Shown here piece by piece: positions 6,444-14,377 of a DNA stretch of 32,846 nucleotides (positions are counted from its first letter, which is position 1; each line of letters starts with the position of its first letter). Location of the stretch: contig JAFGHY010000005.1 of assembly GCA_016929855.1 (NCBI GenBank), positions 1 to 32,846 on the forward strand, given 5' to 3'. The stretch is from Candidatus Woesearchaeota archaeon. GTDB taxonomy: Archaea; Nanobdellota; Nanobdellia; Woesearchaeales; JAHJEM01. A program made the translations under genes and the position numbers. The notes beneath the pieces were generated by a model. The model did not search any database, was not told the DNA's origin, and worked only from the letters and a program-made list of their open reading frames with translations.

Positions 6444-6884
6444 ATGGAAAAGAGATTCAAATACCTAGAGCACACTGCAGACTCCAAATTCCAGGCTTTT
6501 GGAAAAACATTGGAGGAAGCCTTCGGCAACGCTGCCTTGGCTATGTTCAATGAAATTGTTGATATTAATACTGTCAGATGTGATGTGCAAAAAAGTATCG
6601 AAGTCATTGCAAAGAAAAAGACAACATTGCTTTACGAATTCCTCGAGAATCTGTTGTACCTTCTTGACACTGAAGGTTTTTTGCTCGGAAAAATATTATC
6701 GATCAGCATCAAATCGGACGAAGTGGAAGACCGGAGCCTGTCCTTGAATGCTGTCATTGCAGGAGACTCTGCAAGTGGGGGTTATGAAGTCATTGGAGCA
6801 ATAAAGTCAGTGACCTACTCTGATATGATTATTGATGAAAAGCACGAGAAAGGCGTGATGGTGCAGGTCTTGATAGATATTTGA
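6444..6884 (+). CDS. Archease, RtcB ligase activator
   Basis: The 146-residue product shows archease features: EHTADSKFQAFGKTLEEAF at residues 9-27, the LLYEFLENLLYLLDTEGFLL segment and a C-terminal SVTYSDMIIDEK with its conserved metal-binding Asp. Archease speeds guanylylation and turnover of the tRNA ligase RtcB. The rtcB gene starts just 22 nt downstream, which is the classic pairing. Length is typical. Confidence 0.92.
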   Translation: MEKRFKYLEHTADSKFQAFGKTLEEAFGNAALAMFNEIVDINTVRCDVQKSIEVIAKKKTTLLYEFLENLLYLLDTEGFLLGKILSISIKSDEVEDRSLSLNAVIAGDSASGGYEVIGAIKSVTYSDMIIDEKHEKGVMVQVLIDI

Positions 6885-6906
6885 ATTGAACTGTAGGGAC
6901 AATAAA

Positions 6907-8352
6907 ATGGCACAAATCCAAGTTGATAAGATTGAGAATGATGTTTTTGAAGTCAAGAAGCACGGGAACATGAACGTACCTTTGCGTATCTTTGCCAGTG
7001 AAAAACTTCTGAAGAAGATGCAGGAGGATTCAAGCATCCAGCAGGGCGTCAATGTTGCAGGAATGCCCGGCATCCAGAAGTATTCCATAATGCTCAGTGA
7101 CGCTCATATCGGCTATGGCTTCAGTATTGGAGGGGTGGCTGCTTTTGACAGTGAAACAGGCTGCATTACTCCTGGAGGTATTGGTTTTGACATAAACTGC
7201 GGTGTCCGTCTCCTGACGACGAACTTGACTGAAAAGCAGGTTAGACCGAAGCTCAAGCAGCTTTTGGATGTGCTTTTCAGGAATATTCCTCCTGGTGTGG
7301 GGGGAGAGAGCCTGTTCAAGCTTTCAGATGAGGAGTTGGATGATGTTCTCACGAACGGGATGAAGTGGGCTTTGAAGAAAGGTTATGCAAGGCAGAAGGA
7401 CCTTGATCATTGCGAAGAGAAAGGCACCATGCCAGGAGCAGATTCTCGCAAGGTAAGCCCAAGAGCCAAATCAAGAGGAAGAAAGCAATTGGGGACTTTG
7501 GGTGCCGGAAATCATTTTCTTGAAGTTCAGACTGTAGGGCAGATAATAAACAAGCAGGCTGCAGATAAGATGGGCATCACCAGGCAAGGACAGGTGTTGG
7601 TAATGATACACACTGGTTCCAGGGGTTTGGGCCATCAGGTCTGCAGTGATTATCTTAGGCGTATGGAGGATACTTATCCTGAGATAATGGAGAAGCTTCC
7701 TGAAAAGGACCTTATTTACGCGCCGATCAAGTCTGAGCTTGGCAAAGACTATTATGGTGCGATGTGCGCTGCAGCGAATTTTGCCTGGACAAACAGGCAG
7801 ATAATAACTCATCAGATCAGGAAAAGTTTCCACGAAGTTTTCGGCGAGTTCTGCACCCCCGAAGATATTGGAATGGTCTATGATGTCGCCCACAATATTG
7901 CAAAGCTGGAAGAGCACGATGTTTCAGGCAAGATGAAAAAGGTTTACACTCACAGAAAAGGCGCTACTCGCGCGTTCCCTCCAGGTCATCCTGCAATCCC
8001 TGAAGATTACAAGGATATCGGACAACCCGTGATGATTCCTGGAAGCATGGGAACTGCAAGTTACATCCTGGTCGGCACGCAGAAAGCCATGAAATTGACG
8101 TTCGGCAGTTCTGTTCACGGTGCAGGAAGAGTAATGAGCAGGATGAAAGCCAAGCAGGAATTTCGGGGTGAGGATGTTAAACAGGAGCTTGAGAAGCGTG
8201 ATATTCTTATCAAGGCTGCAACGATGAAGGGCATCAGTGAAGAGGCACCGAAAGTTTACAAGGATGTGGATGAAGTCGTCAAAGTCAGCCATGATCTTGG
8301 CATAAGCAGGCTTGTCGCAAAACTGCTTCCTATTGGCGTTGTAAAAGGATAG
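6907..8352 (+). CDS. rtcB: RNA-splicing ligase RtcB
   Basis: From ATG 6907 the protein has 481 residues, the size of intein-free archaeal RtcB. It contains SDAHIGYGF, the metal ligand Cys98 in FDINCG, GAGNHFLE, HTGSRGLGHQ and the SSVHGAGRVMSR segment with the His that accepts GMP. RtcB joins 2',3'-cyclic phosphate and 5'-OH ends of tRNA halves after intron removal. No intein is present, although many archaeal homologues carry one. The ORF track start at 6886 is a TTG lying in the spacer; ATG 6907 follows an AGGGA ribosome site. It is co-transcribed with archease. Confidence 0.95.
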   Translation: MAQIQVDKIENDVFEVKKHGNMNVPLRIFASEKLLKKMQEDSSIQQGVNVAGMPGIQKYSIMLSDAHIGYGFSIGGVAAFDSETGCITPGGIGFDINCGVRLLTTNLTEKQVRPKLKQLLDVLFRNIPPGVGGESLFKLSDEELDDVLTNGMKWALKKGYARQKDLDHCEEKGTMPGADSRKVSPRAKSRGRKQLGTLGAGNHFLEVQTVGQIINKQAADKMGITRQGQVLVMIHTGSRGLGHQVCSDYLRRMEDTYPEIMEKLPEKDLIYAPIKSELGKDYYGAMCAAANFAWTNRQIITHQIRKSFHEVFGEFCTPEDIGMVYDVAHNIAKLEEHDVSGKMKKVYTHRKGATRAFPPGHPAIPEDYKDIGQPVMIPGSMGTASYILVGTQKAMKLTFGSSVHGAGRVMSRMKAKQEFRGEDVKQELEKRDILIKAATMKGISEEAPKVYKDVDEVVKVSHDLGISRLVAKLLPIGVVKG

Positions 8353-8394
8353 AAAATGTACGACTGAATTTTTAGAAACACTATCTTTCAACAA

Positions 8395-9492
8395 TTACTT
8401 CTTCTTTCTTACGCTAACTGATCTTCCTGTTTGCTTGTGGTGACTTTTATTTATTGACATACCTTGGGACATCATTACAATCCCGACAATGATTATTACC
8501 ACTACCACAATGAACAGGATAACACCAAGTGCATTTCCTTCTTCTTCATATGCTGTTTCATCCTCTTGAGTGGTCTGCTCTGCCTCATAAGGTGCATCAT
8601 CCAATTCAGCTTGAGTATCTTGCTGTTGCTCTGATATGATTTCGGAGTCTTCCTGGGTTTGCTCCTGAATTTGATTCGAGTCTTCTTCAGGTTCGTCTTT
8701 TTCTTCCTGGTCTTCAGCAGTATTGTCAGCAGTGGCTTTTGCTCCCATGTAAGTGAATTCTATTACTGCATTTCTTCCTTTCACTTGCTTGAACTTCATC
8801 TGCGTATCCAGCTGGCCGTCGAAGTCCACATCGATATTCACTGCTCTTCCTTCTTCGAGTTCTTTTGTCGCGCGGTCGTTCTCATCAGCATATCCTAGAA
8901 TTGCCCTTTCTCCCCAAGTCCTAAGCTCAAGAATCTCAATGTCAAACTCTCTTTCTTTGGCTCTCTTGCCAAGATATTCCAGGTGCGGATTGATTATTGT
9001 TATTATGTCATTTACAAGGATTTCTTCCAAAAGCACCGGCATCTGACTTGGCTGTTGGTACCAGTTGAAACTGTACCTCAGACCGCTTGACCCAAGCCCA
9101 TCCCCTGTTATTACAACTTCTGACTTTCCTGTGGCCTCAATTGCCTCTAATGTAATAGTGTATTGGTCAGCTTCGTAAATTGTGCCATCAGTGCCGTAAC
9201 ACCTTACAGTCCATTGGTGTTCTCCTGCCGCCACGGGTACTTTAAAAACAACGTCCGAAGTTTGAGGATTGCCATAAGTTTTTGCAGTTACATTATCAAT
9301 TAGCAGGGAACAGTTTTTGAGGCTTGGGGCCTGATTGAATGAGAATTGAAATCCGATTTCACCTGCATCGCCTACGTAATTGTCGCCCGGACTGTGCAGT
9401 TCAATGTCCGCTGCAGCCAGTTGCACAAAAAACAGTGTCAGCAGGATTTGCGCCAGGACTATTGCTATTATTTTCATACTCTTAAATTTCAT
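8395..9492 (-). CDS. Secreted, C-terminally anchored acidic protein
   Basis: The 365-residue product has a signal peptide (residues 1-28, ending LAAADIELHSPG). An Ig-like domain follows at about 30-115, with FSFNQAPSLKNCSLLIDN and EHQWTVRCYGTDG. The middle domain contains EILELRTWGERAIL. A Glu/Gln/Asp-rich linker runs from about 265 to 318, then a transmembrane helix near 321-343 and a basic cytoplasmic tail ending in SVRKKK. This is the pattern of an archaeal cell-envelope protein held by its C-terminus. A TATA-like TTTATATATCC lies about 35 bp upstream. Such proteins are common in Woesearchaeota-like genomes, but the function is unknown. Confidence 0.78.
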   Translation of the reverse strand: MKFKSMKIIAIVLAQILLTLFFVQLAAADIELHSPGDNYVGDAGEIGFQFSFNQAPSLKNCSLLIDNVTAKTYGNPQTSDVVFKVPVAAGEHQWTVRCYGTDGTIYEADQYTITLEAIEATGKSEVVITGDGLGSSGLRYSFNWYQQPSQMPVLLEEILVNDIITIINPHLEYLGKRAKEREFDIEILELRTWGERAILGYADENDRATKELEEGRAVNIDVDFDGQLDTQMKFKQVKGRNAVIEFTYMGAKATADNTAEDQEEKDEPEEDSNQIQEQTQEDSEIISEQQQDTQAELDDAPYEAEQTTQEDETAYEEEGNALGVILFIVVVVIIIVGIVMMSQGMSINKSHHKQTGRSVSVRKKK

Positions 9493-9667
9493 ATTATTGA
9501 CCTTACTCTTGACCTAATTAATCGGATATATAAATTTTTGTGTGTTTTCACTCAATATTCAATGAATAATTAGGCAAAATTTATAAAAAATACTCACAGT
9601 ATAGCAATTCAGCGTATAGGAATGTGGCAGTTTCACAATATGTTTCTATACCTTACGAGGTCTTGAG

Positions 9668-10111
9668 GTGAGATTTCAAAGAGGACAAGTGTCTGTTGAG
9701 CACATGATTACCATAGCTATAGCAATATTCATCCTGATACCCGGTACTGCGCTGTTCTACAGTTATGCAAAGTCTTCTAATGAAGAAGTGACGCAAAAAC
9801 AGTTGACCAGGATCGGCAATGAGATAGTCAATACTGCGGAATTGGTCAGTGCTTTGGGCGAGAACAGCAGGGTTGTCCTGAAAGTCAGCGTGCCTAATAG
9901 CGTGCAGAACCTCACTATTGACCAGAGTGAAGGAACTGAGATTGTCTTCAATTACACCACGTTTTCAGGCAATAATGAGATGATGTTCTATACTTTTGTG
10001 AACATAACTAGCATCTACGAGCCGAGCATCACTGACGAATTCCATACCGGTCTTGTATTGATTGCTTTCGAGAATATTGGTGATGAAGTGAGGATTACTG
10101 AGCAAAGATGA
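9668..10111 (+). CDS. Type IV pilin-like protein with class III signal peptide
   Basis: The 147-residue product begins MRFQRGQVSVEHMITIAIAI. Gln7-Val-Ser-Val-Glu is the QxSxE class III signal, cut before Gln by a prepilin peptidase of the EppA/PibD type. The hydrophobic helix at about 12-32 would form the pilus core. The remainder is an extracellular beta-rich head with Asn-linked glycosylation sequons such as NLT, NYT and NIT. The start is GTG with GAGGT about 8 nt upstream; there is no usable ATG. The next gene overlaps it by 4 nt. Confidence 0.82.
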   Translation: MRFQRGQVSVEHMITIAIAIFILIPGTALFYSYAKSSNEEVTQKQLTRIGNEIVNTAELVSALGENSRVVLKVSVPNSVQNLTIDQSEGTEIVFNYTTFSGNNEMMFYTFVNITSIYEPSITDEFHTGLVLIAFENIGDEVRITEQR

Positions 10112-11796
10112 AAATGTCAAAGTATGCCCAATCAAGCCTGGAATTCATTATCCTAGTAGGATTCATGACATTGTTGTTCATGGTATTCTTTTCTGTAGTG
10201 CAGGAGAGTATGGGCAAGGCAAGGGAAGAGCGTGTTGAACGAAAGATGGCTGAGTTGACGGATTTGGTGCACCAAGAAATCAGGAATGCTGATAGAGTTC
10301 ATTCAGGCTATATACGTGTTTTCTACCTGCCTGATACTATTGAGGGCAATCATTATGATATCAGCGTGAATTACAACAAGGAATTGGTGCTTGATTCTCA
10401 AGGGAAGCAGCATGTTGTTTTTCTCGACAGTCCCGTCTATGGGAATCTCACCAAGGGCAGGAACATCATTGCTACTGACAGGGGCAGGGTCTACTTGAAT
10501 ACTGGTCCTGCGCCTGATCTCACGATTGTTGTGGACGGCAATATTAGTGAGTGGGATGTTTTGGGGATACTTCCTCTGGAGGATAACAGCGAAACAACTA
10601 ACTGGTATGAGGATGGTCAAGGTGATTCTGTTTTTGCAGGCGACAATTACAATGAATTGCGCAATGTTTACGTGACGAATGATAATGATTTTCTTTACTT
10701 GAAAATTGATTTTTCGAACTCGAGTAGCAATCTTTTTGACAACGATAATTACATCGGACAGTTGAGCAGGTATGACCTCATAGTTGGTATTGACATTGAC
10801 AGCGACAATGCCACTGGCTATTCTGGAAGATCAGAAAGTCCTGGTGTCGACAATGCTATTCCCCTGGAAGGTATGGAATATTTTTTCCTTGATGATACTG
10901 GCACACTATCCAAGAAAAGGACTGATGCAATAAAGCATAATGCCACAGTATGGGACGAACCAGGTCTTTACGAGATTTGGACGACAGACAGTACTGTTGA
11001 GAGGACGAGAGACTTGGATGATTATGACCTGCAGGATTTGGTTCTTGTTTCATCCGTCGGCAAATCTGAGCATAACGTGCAGTTCAACAAGAAGTCTTCG
11101 AACCTGAACATTCTTCCAATATACGACGGCAATGAGACATGCTTCTTCCTGCCAGTGCACAGCAGGATCAACATCACTGCAGTTGGGTTCGGACTCAATG
11201 ACACCTTGACCGATGCTAGAATATTCCTGCGAACCACTAGTGATTACTTGGCTGTAGGACCGGGAAATTCAATCAGGGGATCTGAGTACTGTGACTTTGA
11301 CATGACTTTGAGCTATGAGAATTTTTCCTACTGCAACATAACTCCATTCCTTGTCAGGGATTCTGATATCACCAGTCATGGTTTCTTTGTGTGCATCAAC
11401 ACGTTGATGGACATGGATAATGCTAATGGCATTTTTGGTGTCAGGTATAACGCGTCAGAACCTAATACTGACGAGGTCCTTACGCATCCTTTGGTGGTTT
11501 GGAATAACCCAGGAACTGGCTTTGTGAGGATTCCTCCAACGTCTGGTGTGGTGAATCTTGCTTTTGGATATAACTTTGAGTCAGAGATAAGTCAAGTAGG
11601 CTTTTTTGCAGATTATCCTGACCCCGAGTATAACGGGCAATTCACTGAAATCGGAATTCCTATCGATGTCATGAACCTTAACAGGGGTGATAGGATAAGG
11701 ATTGCAGTTGAAGGAAAAGACTATCAGAATTATGATATCTATCCTTCTGAGGATAATCTTTTTTCCGGCAATGGCAGTAGTTATGTCATTGAATAA
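10108..11796 (+). CDS. Pilin-like protein with very large ectodomain
   Basis: The 562-residue product begins MKMSKYAQSSLEFIILVGFM. Gln8-Ser-Ser-Leu-Glu is a class III pilin signal, followed by a hydrophobic helix to about residue 33. Typical archaeal pilins are 100-200 residues, so this one is several times longer. Residues about 131-270 (TIVVDGNISEWD...FLYLKIDFSNS...GIDIDSDNATGYSG) look like a CBM9/DOMON-like beta-sandwich. The rest is beta-rich with many N-glycosylation sequons and several Cys. It overlaps the preceding small pilin by ATGA, so the two are made together. It may be a pilus tip adhesin or a surface protein using the pilin export route. Confidence 0.78.
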   Translation: MKMSKYAQSSLEFIILVGFMTLLFMVFFSVVQESMGKAREERVERKMAELTDLVHQEIRNADRVHSGYIRVFYLPDTIEGNHYDISVNYNKELVLDSQGKQHVVFLDSPVYGNLTKGRNIIATDRGRVYLNTGPAPDLTIVVDGNISEWDVLGILPLEDNSETTNWYEDGQGDSVFAGDNYNELRNVYVTNDNDFLYLKIDFSNSSSNLFDNDNYIGQLSRYDLIVGIDIDSDNATGYSGRSESPGVDNAIPLEGMEYFFLDDTGTLSKKRTDAIKHNATVWDEPGLYEIWTTDSTVERTRDLDDYDLQDLVLVSSVGKSEHNVQFNKKSSNLNILPIYDGNETCFFLPVHSRINITAVGFGLNDTLTDARIFLRTTSDYLAVGPGNSIRGSEYCDFDMTLSYENFSYCNITPFLVRDSDITSHGFFVCINTLMDMDNANGIFGVRYNASEPNTDEVLTHPLVVWNNPGTGFVRIPPTSGVVNLAFGYNFESEISQVGFFADYPDPEYNGQFTEIGIPIDVMNLNRGDRIRIAVEGKDYQNYDIYPSEDNLFSGNGSSYVIE

Positions 11797-11867
11797 GAAT
11801 TATTTAATTATTCAAAAATTATTTTCATTATTTAAAAGATATCAAAAAGTCGTCTCTGGCGGAACAG

Positions 11868-12413
11868 TCAGTCTCTCAGTACCTTGTAGCTTTCATCACT
11901 GCAGTCGATGACTTTGCTTGGCGTGTCAAGTGTTACGTCCTCTTCTACTATCAGGTCCACTTGCGACATTATATGAAATGAGATATCATCAATGGTCTTT
12001 GGCTGCTGCTCGTTGTGGCGGTTGGCACTTGTCGTTATTAGTGGCTTTCCATATTGTCTTATCACGTTCTTTATCCAATGGTCAGGTATCCGCACCCCGA
12101 TTTTCATGTTGCTTGTCACACTCATTCCAACAGCATTCATGTTCTTTAATGGCAGTACTATGGTGTATGGTCCTGGAAGTTTTTGGAGCCACTCTCTTGC
12201 ATCATCATTCAACACGCAATTTTTTTCTATCCATTCCATTGATGGTACTATCACAGAAAAGTTGTTTGTTGTCTTTTTTAGTGTCCGAATTCTTTCTATA
12301 AGATTGTCATTTGTGGCATCGCATCCTATCCCCCAGAGCGTATCTGTCGGATAAACCACAATCTTGTTTTGGAAGTCCTCTGGTTGGAGAGTGTAAATGT
12401 TCTTTACTATCAT
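11868..12413 (-). CDS. YrdC/Sua5 family threonylcarbamoyl-AMP synthase
   Basis: From ATG 12413 the product has 181 residues and the YrdC-domain motifs YPTDTLWGIGCDA near residue 21, PGPYTIVLP near 81, GVRIPDH near 108 and PLITTSAN near 125. The family makes threonylcarbamoyl-AMP for t6A37 in tRNAs that read ANN codons. It is the short TsaC type without the C-terminal Sua5 domain. The ORF track adds about 26 residues upstream that do not fit the family; 12413 lies about 27 bp downstream of an AT-rich TATA-like stretch. It converges on the pilin operon. Confidence 0.85.
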   Translation of the reverse strand: MIVKNIYTLQPEDFQNKIVVYPTDTLWGIGCDATNDNLIERIRTLKKTTNNFSVIVPSMEWIEKNCVLNDDAREWLQKLPGPYTIVLPLKNMNAVGMSVTSNMKIGVRIPDHWIKNVIRQYGKPLITTSANRHNEQQPKTIDDISFHIMSQVDLIVEEDVTLDTPSKVIDCSDESYKVLRD

Positions 12414-12493
12414 GTCTGACAGGATAAATTTGCAGAATAAAAAACTAACGGAATGATTTTTGAGAGAAAACCGGTTTTTCTGCAGAACCACAA

Positions 12494-12581
12494 CCTTTAT
12501 AAAAAACCTCTTAACGCAATAAGAAAGTGTGATTTTTGTGTTAGTATATTGGTATTATATGCACAAAATATGCATAAAAAC
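12494..12581 (+). promoter_or_regulatory. parA promoter region with direct repeat
   Basis: A strong TATA box, CTTTATAAAAAA (12494-12505), is followed by two ATATGCA repeats (12557-12563 and 12568-12574) set one helical turn (11 bp) apart, the second forming the palindrome ATGCAT. The distance from the TATA box to ATG 12615 leaves a leader of roughly 85 nt. The repeats could be an autoregulatory site or a second promoter element. Confidence 0.35.
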
Positions 12582-12614
12582 AGCATTTTAGAGAGTTACG
12601 TTGACAGAGCACTT

Positions 12615-13373
12615 ATGACAGGTGAGAAATTGAGAAAAATTGCTATTATCAATCAGAAGGGCGGTGTTGGTAAGACCACGACAACGATCAACCTGGCTGC
12701 AGGGCTTGCAAAAAGGGATTTCAAGGTCCTTATACTTGACTTGGACCCTCAGGGCAACATTTCAACCAGCCTTTGCGTGAAATCAGAAAAGAACATGTAT
12801 CATATTCTTGTGGACGATGTTAATCCTAAAGAGTGCATAGTGAATGTTCAGGAGAACATTGATGTGATCACTTCTGACCAGAGCCTTGAGAAGGCTGAGA
12901 TGATTCTTGCTGGCGAGACTTCCAGGGAGACTGTTCTGAGGCGGGTCATGGATGGCGTCAACAATTACGATTTTGTGATATTGGACTGTCCGCCTAGCTT
13001 GGGCCTGCTGAACCAGAACGCACTGCTTTATGCCCGAGAGGCTTTCATCCCTGCAAGCACGGACTTTCTGGGTATTAATGCTTTGAAAAAGATGCAAATT
13101 GCTATTGAGGCGTTAAACGATATTTTCAACCACAAGATATTCATCAGCGCAGTCATACCCACAATGTATGACCGGAGGAACAAGACTTGCATTGAACACT
13201 ACAATGAACTGCAGAGAGGCTACAGCGACGTTCTCACAAATCCCATAAGGGTCAACAGCAAGTTGAAGGAAGCGCCGTCTCAAGGAAAATCAATTTTTGA
13301 TTACGCGAACAGCAGCCGTGGTGCAAAGGATTATGAGAAGCTTGTGGAGATAATCATAGATGAGGGTGAGTAG
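12615..13373 (+). CDS. parA: ParA/Soj family ATPase
   Basis: From ATG 12615 the product has 252 residues. It has the deviant Walker A KGGVGKTT with signature Lys at residues 15-22, LDLDPQGN near 44, and DFVILDCPPSLGLLNQNAL near 120-140. These are standard features of ParA/Soj ATPases that bind DNA non-specifically and position plasmids, chromosomes or protein clusters. No ParB-like gene is visible in the window. An in-frame ATG at 12570 would add 15 residues; the downstream ATG places the P-loop at the usual position. Its 3' end overlaps the convergent AAA+ gene by 20 nt. Confidence 0.9.
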   Translation: MTGEKLRKIAIINQKGGVGKTTTTINLAAGLAKRDFKVLILDLDPQGNISTSLCVKSEKNMYHILVDDVNPKECIVNVQENIDVITSDQSLEKAEMILAGETSRETVLRRVMDGVNNYDFVILDCPPSLGLLNQNALLYAREAFIPASTDFLGINALKKMQIAIEALNDIFNHKIFISAVIPTMYDRRNKTCIEHYNELQRGYSDVLTNPIRVNSKLKEAPSQGKSIFDYANSSRGAKDYEKLVEIIIDEGE

Positions 13374-14367
13374 TTGAGTTTTCCAGCTCTTTTCTAGCGG
13401 CTTCGTATACTCTCATGTTGTAAAGCTCGTTTTCAACATCCCTGACAAACGCGTCCTGTTTTGCTTTGACTAGAGAGTCAAGTGTATTCTGGAGCTCCGC
13501 CTCCACCGTGCTTCTTGAGATTTTTTTGCCGAGCCTTTCTTGGAGCTTGAGTGACGTGGCAACACGGTTGATGTCCCTTGCAGACAGCATTCTGTATTCG
13601 GTGCCTGACAATTGGTCCATGAGAGCCTGTTCCTCTAGATAATCCTTGACTTTTGTGCCTTCCAGCTGGTGTGACAGCAGCTGCACGAATTGTTCAGGTG
13701 TTACAGGTCCTTTCCAGAATACAGGTCTGCATCTGGAGAGCACTGCATGGTCGAACTTTTCTATGTAGTTCGTGGTGAAGATACACGCGTAATTACCTCG
13801 ATAGTCCGGAGGCTGCATTCCATGGAGTGCTGCAGTTATGACTCTGGAGTCTTCTTCATTTGACATTGCAGTCCTTCTTGAGAATACTGTGTCTGCATCA
13901 TCACCCAGTATCAAGCCAGTACCTTGCGGGTCTTTCATGTAGGAGAATATCTTTTCTAGGTTCTTTGTTGAATCGCTGTACATGTGGGTCCTGAAGCCAT
14001 TGTCTAGCCAGATTACCCGCGAGTCTGCTCTGCGGTTCCTGATATAATCTTCTGCTGCAGACAATATCATGGTCTTGCCTCCTCCTGGAGGCCCGTATAC
14101 CACAATGTTTGGAGGGTTCGCGTAACGATCCAGGATTGGATTGGTCTGCGCTTGAGGGTCGTACTGAAGTAGTGTGTCACAAACTTCCTGAATCTTAAGC
14201 AACTGGGCGTGCGATCCAATGATGTTCTTGAACTCTTTAGGTACTTTGTCTTTCAGAGCAACCGCTGAAGTGGTTCTTGCAGTTGTTCCCTTAGTGATTC
14301 CTGCAGTCATGTGTACAGGATCTTGCTCAGTGCCCTGATTAGAGTGCATTTGTTGGGATGCTTCCAA
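13354..14367 (-). CDS. AAA+ ATPase
   Basis: The 337-residue product has a flexible N-terminus (residues 1-45), then a AAA+ core with Walker A GPPGGGKT at 92-99. Walker B LILGDDAD at 152-159 has Asp where most AAA+ proteins have the catalytic Glu. Sensor 1 is TTN at 198-200, and SRCR near 211-214 may hold the arginine finger. The C-terminal helical domain ends near residue 300. The start is probably TTG 14367, because AAGGTGAT sits at proper spacing and no in-frame ATG is closer than residue 7. It follows the coiled-coil gene by 10 nt, so the two form an operon. A remodelling ATPase acting on its partner is inferred. Confidence 0.82.
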   Translation of the reverse strand: MEASQQMHSNQGTEQDPVHMTAGITKGTTARTTSAVALKDKVPKEFKNIIGSHAQLLKIQEVCDTLLQYDPQAQTNPILDRYANPPNIVVYGPPGGGKTMILSAAEDYIRNRRADSRVIWLDNGFRTHMYSDSTKNLEKIFSYMKDPQGTGLILGDDADTVFSRRTAMSNEEDSRVITAALHGMQPPDYRGNYACIFTTNYIEKFDHAVLSRCRPVFWKGPVTPEQFVQLLSHQLEGTKVKDYLEEQALMDQLSGTEYRMLSARDINRVATSLKLQERLGKKISRSTVEAELQNTLDSLVKAKQDAFVRDVENELYNMRVYEAARKELENSTTHPHL

Positions 14368-14377
14368 TCATATCACC

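Noticed and set aside
7471-8394. Two long minus-strand ORFs opposite rtcB (7471-7917 and 7924-8394)
   Set aside because: RtcB is certain on the + strand; these are antisense shadows.
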